From Streptomyces sp. MBT65 (GTDB lineage Bacteria > Actinomycetota > Actinomycetes > Streptomycetales > Streptomycetaceae): a stretch of DNA of 44,287 nucleotides. Shown piece after piece: positions 1 through 7,734 of the stretch. Location: NCBI RefSeq assembly GCF_016612545.1, contig NZ_JAENRY010000047.1, forward strand, positions 1-44,287, written 5' to 3'. How positions within the stretch are numbered: position 1 is the first letter of the stretch; each line of letters starts with the position of its first letter. The notes beneath the pieces were generated by a model. The model ran no database searches and was not told where the DNA came from. It worked only from the letters and a program-made list of their open reading frames with translations. Made by a program: the position numbers and the translations under genes.

Positions 1-145
<145 letters not shown>

Positions 146-163
146 TCACCGCGCTCGTGAACC

Positions 164-179
164 ATGCTCATCAGAGCAT
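164..179. promoter_or_regulatory. Perfect inverted repeat, possible operator
   Basis: ATGCTC-ATCA-GAGCAT is a perfect 6-bp inverted repeat with a 4-bp spacer, 34 bp upstream of the carboxylesterase start. The position fits an operator for that gene. No regulator in the window can be assigned to it. Confidence 0.3.
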
Positions 180-312
180 CACATCGCGCCCCGCTATTCC
201 GGCGGACGAGCGCGGCTGTACGGGTTGTCCGCGCGTGCCGGGCCGGGCTGGTCGTACGGGTCGTAGGGGCCGCGCGCACGGGTCGTACGGGTACGGGGCG
301 CACTCCCACCGA

Positions 313-342
313 TTGACCCCCGCTCCCCGGCAGATCTACGGT
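313..342 (+). promoter_or_regulatory. Predicted HrdB-type promoter of the hydroxyacid dehydrogenase gene
   Basis: TTGACC (313-318) is followed after 18 bp by TACGGT (337-342). This fits the TTGAC-N18-TAnnnT pattern of streptomycete housekeeping promoters. Two LacI-like operators start 2 bp downstream, exactly where a repressor would block initiation. Confidence 0.6.
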
Positions 343-343
343 A

Positions 344-368
344 GAAGACGCTTTCAGAAAACGTTTCC
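344..368. promoter_or_regulatory. Two adjacent LacI-family operators
   Basis: GAAGACGCTTTC (344-355) and GAAAACGTTTCC (357-368) are near-palindromes centred on CG, one base apart. Central CG with A-rich and T-rich flanks is the classic LacI/GalR operator form. They overlap the expected transcription start of the 414 gene. Related sites at 2676, 2786 and 7640 suggest that one or both LacI proteins of this locus bind here. Confidence 0.6.
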
Positions 369-413
369 CACCTCATCCTCACGTCGTACCACACGTCGCA
401 CTACTGGAGGGTC

Positions 414-1427
414 ATGCCCAGCGCCCAGCCGCCGAGGGCCGTGTTCGCCATGGATCCGGTGCACCTGCCCCTGCTCTTCCCCCCACCCCTGATGGCACGG
501 CTCCGGCAGACCGCCGAGATCGACCCGGGGCTCGTCGTCCAGGACTTCGCCGCACCCGAGGCCGTCGAGGCCCTGCGAGAGGCCGAGGTGCTGATCACCG
601 GGTGGGGCTGCCCGCACCTCGACGCCGACGCGCTGGCGGCGGCACCCCGGGTGCGTGCCGTGCTGCACGCGGCGGGCTCGGTCCGCTCGCTGGTCGGCGA
701 GGCGCTGTGGGAGCGCGGGGTGACCGTGTCCAGCGCGGTCACCGGCAACGCGCTGCCGGTCGCCGAGTACACCCTCGCGATGATCCTTCTGGCCGGGAAG
801 GACGCCTTCGCGCAGCGCGAGCACTTCCGGCGCACGCACGCGTACCCGACGCCCGCCGAGACCGCGCCGATCGGCAACCTCGGCCGCCGGATCGGCGTCA
901 TCGGCGCCTCCCGCGTGGGCCGCCGACTGCTGGAACTGCTGCGGCCCTACGACTTCGAGGTCCTGCTGCACGACCCCTACGTCAGCGTCACCGAGGCCGC
1001 CGTGCTCGGCGCCGAACTCCTGCCGCTGGACCACCTGTTGAGCGGCAGCGACATCGTCAGCCTGCATGCCCCGGACATCCCCGAGACGCAGCGCATGCTG
1101 GACCGCGGGCGGCTCGCCCTCATCCGCGACGGCGGGGTGCTGATCAACACCTCGCGCGGCGCCCTGATCGACCACGAGGCCCTCACCGACGAGCTGCTCG
1201 CCGGCCGGCTGACCGCGATCCTCGACGTCACCGACCCCGAGCCGCTGCCCTCCACGTCCCCGCTGTACCAGCTGCCGAACGTCTTCCTCACCCCGCACAT
1301 CGCGGGCTCCCTCGGCAACGAGCTGGCCCGGCTCGGCGGCATCGTCGTGGACGAGCTGGAGCGCCTGGCCGCGGGTCTGCCACCGGTCCACGAGGTACGG
1401 CACGCGGACCTGGCCCGTGTCGCCTGA
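414..1427 (+). CDS. D-2-hydroxyacid dehydrogenase family oxidoreductase
   Basis: A 337-residue NAD(P)-dependent dehydrogenase of the D-isomer 2-hydroxyacid family, expected to interconvert a 2-keto acid and a D-2-hydroxy acid in the cytoplasm. The Rossmann nucleotide loop reads GVIGASRVGRR, a GxSxxG variant of the usual GxGxxG. The catalytic set is in place: Arg248 in NTSRGAL, Glu276 in DPEPLP and His295 in LTPHIAG. GGAGGG at 406-411 lies only 2-3 nt before the ATG, which is tight, and an in-frame ATG at 450 is an alternative start. The gene has a strong promoter with two LacI-type operators and is followed 120 bp later by a LacI regulator. The substrate is unknown; a sugar-acid role is suggested only by context. 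Confidence 0.85.
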   Translation: MPSAQPPRAVFAMDPVHLPLLFPPPLMARLRQTAEIDPGLVVQDFAAPEAVEALREAEVLITGWGCPHLDADALAAAPRVRAVLHAAGSVRSLVGEALWERGVTVSSAVTGNALPVAEYTLAMILLAGKDAFAQREHFRRTHAYPTPAETAPIGNLGRRIGVIGASRVGRRLLELLRPYDFEVLLHDPYVSVTEAAVLGAELLPLDHLLSGSDIVSLHAPDIPETQRMLDRGRLALIRDGGVLINTSRGALIDHEALTDELLAGRLTAILDVTDPEPLPSTSPLYQLPNVFLTPHIAGSLGNELARLGGIVVDELERLAAGLPPVHEVRHADLARVA

Positions 1428-1460
1428 TCCCGGCCGTCCACAGTCCGGCACACCGGGATC

Positions 1461-1477
1461 AACCGTGGGATACGGTT
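1461..1477. promoter_or_regulatory. Inverted repeat upstream of the first LacI gene
   Basis: AACCGT-GGGAT-ACGGTT is a perfect 6-bp inverted repeat about 70 bp before the regulator start. Its right half contains TACGGT (1471-1476), which could be a -10 element. The half-site AACCG resembles the AACC of the operators at 2676 and 2786. Autoregulation is plausible but unproven. Confidence 0.35.
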
Positions 1478-1547
1478 TCCGGACCGACGCCGGGGCGGAC
1501 CCCCGGGCGCCGGTCGGGACCGCGGTCATGGTGAAGGAGTCGCTACG

Positions 1548-2639
1548 GTGAGTCAGCGCAAGGCGTCGGGCGACGCCGGCCGGGCGACGATCCGGGACGT
1601 GGCGGAGCGCGCCGGGGTCTCCGTGGCGAGCGTCTCGCGCGTGCTGTCCGGCAACTACCCGGTGTCGGAGGAGCTGCGCCGCCGGGTGCTGAAGGTGGTC
1701 GGCGACCTGGACTACGTCACCAACGCGCACGCCCGTTCCCTGGCGGGCGGTGGCACTCCCACGGTGGCGATCCTCATCAACAACATCACGGGCGCGGCGT
1801 TCGCCCACGTGGCCAAGGGAGTTGAAGGCGCGGCCACGCTGCGCGGCTGGCTCTCCCTGGTCGGCACGACCGGCGACGACCCGGAGCGTGAGCTGGCGCT
1901 GGTCAACCTCATGCGCCAACAGGGCGTCGCCGCCGTGGTGTTGCTGGGCGGCGCGTACGACGTCGACGAGTACCAGGTGCGGATGGCCCGCTTCGCCCGC
2001 TCCCTCGACGCGGCGGGCTCGCACCTCGTCCTCGTCGGCCGTCCGCCGCTGGAGGGCGACGTCCCGGCGACCACGGTCGACTACGACAACGAGGGCGGCG
2101 CCTATGCCATGGCCAGCCACCTCCTATCGGCCGGCCACCGACGGGTCCTGGTCCTGCCCGGACACGCCGAACTCACCACGGCCCAGGGCCGGTTGAGGGG
2201 CGCGCAACGGGCCTTCGAGGCGTACGGCGTGCCGTTCGACCCGGGGATGGTGCGGCACGGTCCGTACGACTACGAGCACGGGTACGAGGCGGTGGAGGAC
2301 ACCCTGAAGGACGGGGTGGAGTTCACCGCCGTCCTCGCGGGGACCGATGTGGTCGCCGCGGGCGCCATGCAGGCACTGCGCGCGGCGGGCCTGCGAGTGC
2401 CCGAGGACGTGTCGATCGTCGGCTACGACGACATCCCGCTGGCCTCCCAGCTCACTCCCCAACTGACCACCGTGCACGTCCCGTACGAGGAGATGGGCCG
2501 GGTCGCGCTGCGCGCGGTGGCGGACCGGCGCGAGGGCGGCGGCACGGGCCGACGCAGGGGCGGCGACGGCGACCATCTGGTGCTGGGCACCCATGTCGTC
2601 GTACGGAACTCGGTGCGCCCGCCCGCGCCGCGCGGCTAG
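1548..2639 (+). CDS. LacI-family transcriptional regulator
   Basis: A 363-residue repressor. The N-terminal helix-turn-helix reads ATIRDVAERAGVSVASVSRVL (about residues 13-33), followed by the hinge helix around ARSLAGG. The periplasmic-binding-protein-like effector domain begins at VAILINN, and VSIVGYDDIPLASQLTPQLTTV near residue 290 is the typical C-terminal core. The GTG start is preceded by GAAGGAG (1532-1538). The gene lies between the hydroxyacid dehydrogenase and the sugar importer and is the best candidate to control the importer through the paired GNAACCGGTTTC sites at 2676 and 2786. The ligand is presumably a sugar imported or released by the neighbouring proteins. Confidence 0.92.
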   Translation: MSQRKASGDAGRATIRDVAERAGVSVASVSRVLSGNYPVSEELRRRVLKVVGDLDYVTNAHARSLAGGGTPTVAILINNITGAAFAHVAKGVEGAATLRGWLSLVGTTGDDPERELALVNLMRQQGVAAVVLLGGAYDVDEYQVRMARFARSLDAAGSHLVLVGRPPLEGDVPATTVDYDNEGGAYAMASHLLSAGHRRVLVLPGHAELTTAQGRLRGAQRAFEAYGVPFDPGMVRHGPYDYEHGYEAVEDTLKDGVEFTAVLAGTDVVAAGAMQALRAAGLRVPEDVSIVGYDDIPLASQLTPQLTTVHVPYEEMGRVALRAVADRREGGGTGRRRGGDGDHLVLGTHVVVRNSVRPPAPRG

Positions 2640-2675
2640 AAAGCTCCTCGAAGATCCCGGGGACCTCAGAGTTAC

Positions 2676-2687
2676 GTAACCGGTTTC
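2676..2687. promoter_or_regulatory. LacI-type operator, upstream copy
   Basis: GTAACCGGTTTC matches the site at 2786 in 11 of 12 positions. It overlaps a perfect GTTACGTAAC palindrome at 2671-2680. The two operators are 110 bp apart and flank the predicted promoter, compatible with looping by a tetrameric or paired dimeric repressor. Confidence 0.55.
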
Positions 2688-2751
2688 TCTTCAAATCCCC
2701 TGGCCAGACGGGTTCTGTCCAGGGCGATAGAAACAATCTGCTGCACACCTC

Positions 2752-2781
2752 TTGCTCCCTGCGGGCCTCGATGCCTACCTT
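2752..2781 (+). promoter_or_regulatory. Predicted promoter of the sugar importer-GH43 operon
   Basis: TTGCTC (2752-2757), an 18-bp spacer and TACCTT (2776-2781) form a plausible HrdB-type promoter. The second operator begins 5 bp beyond the -10, over the expected start point. Confidence 0.5.
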
Positions 2782-2785
2782 CCCA

Positions 2786-2797
2786 GCAACCGGTTTC
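2786..2797. promoter_or_regulatory. LacI-type operator, downstream copy
   Basis: GCAACCGGTTTC lies immediately after the predicted -10 and 32 bp before the lipoprotein start. A repressor bound here would block transcription of the importer and glycosidase genes. Confidence 0.55.
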
Positions 2798-2828
2798 TAC
2801 CTCTTCTCTTCCGAAGGAACACGGTCTG

Positions 2829-4160
2829 ATGAACTTCACCAGCCCCCGGAGAAGGTTCGCCCGCGCAGCCGTCGCGGGCCTCGCCCTGACAGGTCTGCTC
2901 TCCGCCTGCGGCGGATCCGGCTCGGGAGACAAGACGTCCTCCGGTCCGGTCACCCTCCCCTTCTGGGGCTGGGCCAACGGGCAGGACGCGGTAGTGAAGG
3001 CGTTCAACGCCGCTCACCAGGACATCAAGCTCAAGTACACCAAGGTCACCGACCAGTTGACGATGCAGAAACAGCTCACCAACGCGGTCAAGGCCGGCAA
3101 CGCGCCCTGCCTGGTGCAGAACACGGCGGAGTACGTGACCACCTGGGTCTCGCAGGGCGCGCTCGCCGACATCTCGAAGTACGTCTCCGCCGACAAGGAC
3201 AAGTTCAACGCGGGGGCCTGGGCCAGTGCGCAGGTGCAGGGCAAGTCCTATGGCGTGCCGACCAGTTCGGCCCCCGCGTTCACGATCTACCGCACGGACA
3301 TCTTCAAGAAGTACGGCCTGAAGGCGCCCACGACCTGGGACGAGTTCATCGCCGCGGGCAAGGTGCTCAAGAAGCACGGCATCAAGATCACCAACTACGC
3401 CGGTGAGGACCCGAGCACGCTGGAGGTGCTCGCCATGCAGGCGGGCGCCCACTGGTACGCGATCGACGGCAACTCCTGGAAGGTGGACTTCCAGGACGCG
3501 GGCAGCCTCAAGGCGGCCCAGGTGATCCAGGACATCATCGACAACGACCTCGACTCCAAGCTCTCGTTCGCCGACTACGCGGCCGTGCAGCGCAACTACG
3601 ACGACGGCGGCACCGCGACCCGGCAGATCTCGACCTGGCAGATGGCGGGCATGGTGCAGAACTTCACCAAGTCCGACGGGCAATGGGCGCTGTCGCCCTG
3701 GCCGACGTATCCGGGCGAGGCCGCCAAGACGCCCGCCGGGACCAACCAGAGCGGTGGCGTCACCCTGGTGACGAAGCAGTGCGCGCACCAACAGCAGGCC
3801 GCCGAGGCCGCGTTGTGGCTGTCGACCGACACCGGTGCGGTGAAGTCCATGGCGAGCCCGACCACCGGCAACGGTGTGATGCCGGCCCTCGCGGACAGCG
3901 ACGCGTATGTCGCCGAGGCCATCTCCGACAAGCTGCTCGGCACGAACTACGAGCCCGCGAAGAAGGTCGTCACCGACAGTCTGAACACCGTGACCTCGGA
4001 CTGGGTGTTCGGCCCGGACTGGACCGCGATGTTCACCGAACTCCAGACGGGCTGGGCGAAGGTGGTCAGCAAGCAGGAAAAGGTCATCGATCTGCTGGCG
4101 CACATGCAGGAATGGACGGTCAAGGACCTGAAGTCCCGCGGTATCAGCGTCAAGGGCTGA
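2829..4160 (+). CDS. Sugar ABC transporter substrate-binding lipoprotein
   Basis: A 443-residue extracellular solute-binding protein, family 1 (MalE/oligosaccharide type). An arginine-rich n-region and hydrophobic stretch end in the lipobox LLSAC, so Cys27 should be lipidated after signal cleavage. The mature part starts with a GSGSGDK linker, then VTLPFWGWANGQDAVVKAFNAAH, typical of the first lobe. The tail PDWTAMFTELQTGWAKVVSKQ is also characteristic. It captures a sugar or oligosaccharide for the two permeases that follow. No ATPase gene is in the operon; streptomycete sugar importers commonly share MsiK. The GH43 partner suggests xylo- or arabino-oligosaccharides as ligand. Confidence 0.93.
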   Translation: MNFTSPRRRFARAAVAGLALTGLLSACGGSGSGDKTSSGPVTLPFWGWANGQDAVVKAFNAAHQDIKLKYTKVTDQLTMQKQLTNAVKAGNAPCLVQNTAEYVTTWVSQGALADISKYVSADKDKFNAGAWASAQVQGKSYGVPTSSAPAFTIYRTDIFKKYGLKAPTTWDEFIAAGKVLKKHGIKITNYAGEDPSTLEVLAMQAGAHWYAIDGNSWKVDFQDAGSLKAAQVIQDIIDNDLDSKLSFADYAAVQRNYDDGGTATRQISTWQMAGMVQNFTKSDGQWALSPWPTYPGEAAKTPAGTNQSGGVTLVTKQCAHQQQAAEAALWLSTDTGAVKSMASPTTGNGVMPALADSDAYVAEAISDKLLGTNYEPAKKVVTDSLNTVTSDWVFGPDWTAMFTELQTGWAKVVSKQEKVIDLLAHMQEWTVKDLKSRGISVKG

Positions 4161-4170
4161 GGCAGCGCCG

Positions 4171-5058
4171 ATGATTCGCTCCCAGCGCTGGAAGGGTGCC
4201 GCGTTCACGGTGCCCTTCCAGCTCGGTTTCGTGTTCCTCTACCTGATACCGATCGGGTACGCCGTCTACGAGTCGCTGTTCGTGGAGCACCAGTCGGGGC
4301 TCGGCCTCGGCGGTTCCACGGAGAGGTTCTCCGGCCTCGACAACTACCAACAGGGCCTGACCGACCCGGCGTTCATGAACTCGGTGCTGCGCGTGGTGCT
4401 GTTCGCCTGCGTGCAGATCCCGGTGATGCTGCTCGTCAGCCTGCTGCTGGCGCTGTTCCTGGACGCGCTGTCCTCGAAGGTCGCGGGCCGCTTCCGGATC
4501 CTGCTCCTGGTGCCCTACATGATCCCCGGGGTGGTCGCGGCGATCGTGTGGATCAACCTGTACAGCCCTGACGTCGGCCCGTTGACGCCGTTGGGCAAGG
4601 TGTTCGGGCTGTCCTGGAACTTCTTCGCGCCCTCGATGGTGTGGCCGTCGATCGGCAACCTGCTGACCTGGCACGGCATCGGCTACAACATGGTCATCAT
4701 CTACGCGGCGCTCCAGGGCGTGCCCCGCGACCTCTTCGAGGCGGCCCGGCTCGACGGCGCCTCCGAGTTCCAGGTCGCCCGCAGCATCAAAATCCCCTAC
4801 GTACGTGGGGCGTTGGTGCTGACCGGGATGCTCTCGATCATCCAGATGCTCCAGATCTTCAACGAACCGGCGCTGTTCCGGAACGTCACCCCGCAGACGG
4901 TCGACGACAGCTTCACGCCCATCATGATCATCTACAACCAGGCGTTCAACGCGGGCAACTACCACTACGCGGCGGCCCTTTCGGTCCTGCTGGCCCTCAT
5001 CCTGGGCCTGGCCTCCTTCCTCTTCTACCGGCTCACCGCGAAGGAGGCCGACGCATGA
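4171..5058 (+). CDS. Sugar ABC transporter permease, MalF type
   Basis: A 295-residue integral membrane protein of the binding-protein-dependent permease family. It has about six membrane segments, the first at FTVPFQLGFVFLYLIPIGYAVY. The cytoplasmic EAA loop reads FEAARLDGASEFQVARSIKIPYV, which contacts the ATPase. It lies 10 bp after the lipoprotein gene, and the stop codon overlaps the next ATG (ATGA at 5055). It pairs with the second permease to form the channel. Confidence 0.93.
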   Translation: MIRSQRWKGAAFTVPFQLGFVFLYLIPIGYAVYESLFVEHQSGLGLGGSTERFSGLDNYQQGLTDPAFMNSVLRVVLFACVQIPVMLLVSLLLALFLDALSSKVAGRFRILLLVPYMIPGVVAAIVWINLYSPDVGPLTPLGKVFGLSWNFFAPSMVWPSIGNLLTWHGIGYNMVIIYAALQGVPRDLFEAARLDGASEFQVARSIKIPYVRGALVLTGMLSIIQMLQIFNEPALFRNVTPQTVDDSFTPIMIIYNQAFNAGNYHYAAALSVLLALILGLASFLFYRLTAKEADA

Positions 5059-5960
5059 CCCTCACCGAGGACCGCCGCACCGCTCATCAGGTCCGGCGGC
5101 TCAACAAGCCCGACCCGGCGGCCCGTTCACGCGGCGGCCAGCGTTTCCTGCTTGTCGGTCTGGTGCTGGCCAGCGCATACAGCCTGTTCCCGGTGTGGTG
5201 GCTGATCGTCGCCGCCACCAAGAACCGCACCGGCCTCTACCAGAGCAACGGCCTGTGGTTCTCCGGCATGCACCTGTGGGCCAACCTGCGTCAGGTCTTC
5301 ACCTACGAGAACGGCATCTTCCTGCGCTGGACCGCCAACTCGTTCCTCTACGCCGGCGTCGGCTCCCTCGGCGGCACCCTCATCGCGCTCGCCACCGGCT
5401 ACGGCCTGGCGCGCTTCGAATTCCCGGGCCGCAGCGCGGTGTTCGCGTGTGTGGTGGGCTCGTTCCTGATCCCGATCGCGCTGCTGACGCTCCCGCTGTA
5501 CCTGATGTTCTCGAAGATCAGCCTGGTCGACACCCCCTGGGCGATGCTCATCCCCTGCCTGATCAACCCGTTCAGCGTCTACCTCGCCAAGGTCTACACC
5601 GAGGCCACGGTCCCCTTCGAACTCCTCGAAGCAGCCCGCCTGGACGGCGCGGGCGAACTCCGCATCTTCTTCAGCATCGTGCTGCGGATGATGACGACGG
5701 GCGGCGCCACGGTGTTCCTGCTCGCCTTCGTGAACACCTGGAACGCCTTCTTCCTCCCCCTCACCGTCCTGCGCGGCGAGAACAACTGGACCCTCAACAT
5801 CGGCCTCTACAACTGGTCCGGCAAACGCCTGGAGTCGGGCGTCGACCTCACCAGCCTGGTCCTGACCGGCGCGCTGCTGTCGATCGTGCCGATGGCCGTG
5901 ATGATGGTGGCGATGCGGCGGTACTGGCGCACCGGCGTCACGCTGGGAGCCCTCAAGTGA
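5055..5960 (+). CDS. Sugar ABC transporter permease, MalG type
   Basis: A 301-residue second permease subunit. The start ATG at 5055 overlaps the previous stop as ATGA, implying translational coupling; AAGGAGG at 5041-5047 serves as ribosome site. The membrane segments begin at FLLVGLVLASAYSLFPVWWLIVAA. The EAA loop is FELLEAARLDGAGELRIFFSIVLRMM. The C-terminus RRYWRTGVTLGALK is typical of the MalG group. The stop overlaps the GTG of the GH43 gene (GTGA at 5957), so importer and glycosidase are co-translated. Confidence 0.93.
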   Translation: MTLTEDRRTAHQVRRLNKPDPAARSRGGQRFLLVGLVLASAYSLFPVWWLIVAATKNRTGLYQSNGLWFSGMHLWANLRQVFTYENGIFLRWTANSFLYAGVGSLGGTLIALATGYGLARFEFPGRSAVFACVVGSFLIPIALLTLPLYLMFSKISLVDTPWAMLIPCLINPFSVYLAKVYTEATVPFELLEAARLDGAGELRIFFSIVLRMMTTGGATVFLLAFVNTWNAFFLPLTVLRGENNWTLNIGLYNWSGKRLESGVDLTSLVLTGALLSIVPMAVMMVAMRRYWRTGVTLGALK

Positions 5961-7555
5961 CCTTGCTGCACAACCCCGTTGTCCGTGGCTTCGCCCCCGA
6001 CCCCTCGATGGTCAGGGTCGGCGACCGTTACTACGTGGCGACCAGTTCCTTCGAGTGGTTCCCCACGATCCCGATCCACCGCTCGTGGGACCTCGCGCAC
6101 TGGGAGTACGCGGGCCATGTCCGGGGCGCCGTGCCCGGTGACTCCCTGGCGGGCGTCCCGGACTCGGGCGGCATCTGGGCGCCCTCGCTGAGCTGGGACG
6201 GCGAGCGGTTCTGGATGACGTACTCGATCGTCCGCTCGGTCGGTACGCCGTACTTCGACGCCGACACCTACATCACGACGGCCACGGACATCGACGGGAA
6301 GTGGACCGCCCCGCGGCGGGTCGCGAGCCACGGTTTCGACCCGGCGCTGTTCCACGACGAGGGGCGGCTGTGGCTGCTCAACCTCCAGAACGACTGTCGC
6401 CCCGGCGGCCGACGCTTCGCGGGCATCGTCACGACCGAGCTGGACCGCGACACGCTCGCCCCGACCGGCACGACCCATCTGCTGCTCCAGCACGAACGGC
6501 TCGTGGAGGGGCCGAAGTTGGTGCGGCGGGGCGGCTGGTACCACCTGCTGCTCGCGGAGGGCGGCACGGGGTACGAGCACGGGGTGCTGGTGGCGCGCAG
6601 CCGTACGGTCACGGGCCCGTACGAGCTGGACGACCGCCCGCTGCTGACGTCCCGGGACGATCCGTCGGTGCCGTTGCAGAAGGCGGGACACGGTGAGCTG
6701 CTCGAACTGCCGGGCGGTGACTGGGTGTTAAGCCATCTGGCGGCGCGCCCGGTCCCGACTCCCGACGGGCCGCGCTGCACCCTGGGCCGGGAGACCGCGA
6801 TCCAGGCGGTGACCTGGGACGCGAACGGCTGGCCGAGGCTACGGCACGGGGGTTGGCACCCGGCGGAGGAGGTCACCGTGTCGACGCCACCCGTCTCACC
6901 GGTGGACCAAGTCACCAGCCCCACAGGGCCGTTGGGGTGGCCGTGGAGCAGTCCGCGCGGGTACCCGGACCCCTCCTGGGCCGACCCCACCGTCCGCCCC
7001 GGCTGGATCCGGCTGCGCGGTCGGCACGGCCCGGAGTCCCGGTGGGCGCACAGTCTGCTCGCCCAGCGGATCACGGAGCATCGCACGGAGGCCGAAGTCA
7101 CCGTAGAGGCACGGCCGTTGACGTTCACGCAGGCGGCGGGGCTGGTGCTCTGGTACGGCGCCGAGGCGTATCTGAGCCTGCATCTGACCTGGGCGGAGCC
7201 CGAGGGTGAGGGGCAGCACGGGCAGCAGTGGCGGGGCGGTGATGGGCGTACGGTGCTGAGCCTGGTGGAGCGGGACGAGGACGGTACCCGTCAAGTGGCC
7301 GTCGTCGAGGTCGAGTTCGGTGCCCCGGTGACTCTGGGGGCGACGGTCGAGGGGGCGGATGCCCGGTTCTGGTATCTGCGGGAGGGAGTGCGGACGCCGG
7401 TCGGGCCGGTGCTGGACTTCAGTCGGCTGTCCGACGACCACGGGTCGCGGCTGCGGTTCACCGGTGCGATGGCGGGCGTCCACGCCTGGGATCTGGTCGA
7501 CGGCGCGTTCACCGCCGACTTCTCCCGTTTCCGCCTCGACTGCGTGCCCGGCTGA
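5957..7555 (+). CDS. Glycoside hydrolase family 43 beta-xylosidase/alpha-arabinofuranosidase
   Basis: A 532-residue cytoplasmic glycosidase (no signal peptide) starting at a GTG that overlaps the permease stop. The N-terminal five-bladed propeller opens with FAPDPSMVRVGDRYYVATSSF. By alignment to the well-studied Selenomonas enzyme, Asp15 would be the general base, Asp128 (GFDPALF) the pKa modulator and Glu184 (RLVEGPKL) the general acid, so the active site looks intact. A beta-sandwich C-terminal domain of the GH43 XynB type starts near residue 340. It probably hydrolyses imported xylo- or arabinoxylo-oligosaccharides to monomers. Codon 258 (6728-6730) is TTA, the rare leucine codon read by the bldA tRNA, so full expression may depend on developmental stage. 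Confidence 0.92.
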   Translation: MTLLHNPVVRGFAPDPSMVRVGDRYYVATSSFEWFPTIPIHRSWDLAHWEYAGHVRGAVPGDSLAGVPDSGGIWAPSLSWDGERFWMTYSIVRSVGTPYFDADTYITTATDIDGKWTAPRRVASHGFDPALFHDEGRLWLLNLQNDCRPGGRRFAGIVTTELDRDTLAPTGTTHLLLQHERLVEGPKLVRRGGWYHLLLAEGGTGYEHGVLVARSRTVTGPYELDDRPLLTSRDDPSVPLQKAGHGELLELPGGDWVLSHLAARPVPTPDGPRCTLGRETAIQAVTWDANGWPRLRHGGWHPAEEVTVSTPPVSPVDQVTSPTGPLGWPWSSPRGYPDPSWADPTVRPGWIRLRGRHGPESRWAHSLLAQRITEHRTEAEVTVEARPLTFTQAAGLVLWYGAEAYLSLHLTWAEPEGEGQHGQQWRGGDGRTVLSLVERDEDGTRQVAVVEVEFGAPVTLGATVEGADARFWYLREGVRTPVGPVLDFSRLSDDHGSRLRFTGAMAGVHAWDLVDGAFTADFSRFRLDCVPG

Positions 7556-7639
7556 GCTGTTCGGGGTTTCGAAAGCACGGGTCGGCGCCATCAGATGAAT
7601 TCCCTGGTCTTCCCGACGTGTTGACGCGCACCTATCGTA

Positions 7640-7651
7640 GGAAGCGCTTTC
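7640..7651. promoter_or_regulatory. LacI-type operator upstream of the second regulator
   Basis: GGAAGCGCTTTC is almost a perfect palindrome (11 of 12 positions pair with its complement) and fits the consensus GNAANCGNTTTC shared with the other operators of the locus. It lies 83 bp before the 7735 start. Confidence 0.6.
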
Positions 7652-7689
7652 TGGACGGCTGCCGGCCGGACCGGGGAAGCAGCGCCGGT

Positions 7690-7700
7690 CGAAACTTTCG
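7690..7700. promoter_or_regulatory. CGAAA-N-TTTCG box
   Basis: CGAAACTTTCG is a perfect 5-bp inverted repeat around one base, 35 bp before the second LacI gene. From memory, this same box is the reported target of BxlR-type LacI repressors in front of Streptomyces xylanase and beta-xylosidase genes. That supports a xylan-related regulon and autoregulation of this gene. Confidence 0.55.
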
Positions 7701-7734
7701 TTGGCCCTCGGGCGGGCCGGAGAGGCGGTACCCG

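Noticed and set aside
354..2120. Long open frame on the minus strand opposite the hydroxyacid dehydrogenase and LacI genes
   Set aside because: High GC makes long antisense frames common. The translation is arginine-, glycine- and valine-rich with no domain, and the plus-strand genes are clear.
7567..7574. TTTCGAAA palindrome after the GH43 stop, considered as another operator
   Set aside because: The half-sites are inverted relative to the CGAAA-N-TTTCG box, and an 8-bp palindrome alone is weak evidence.
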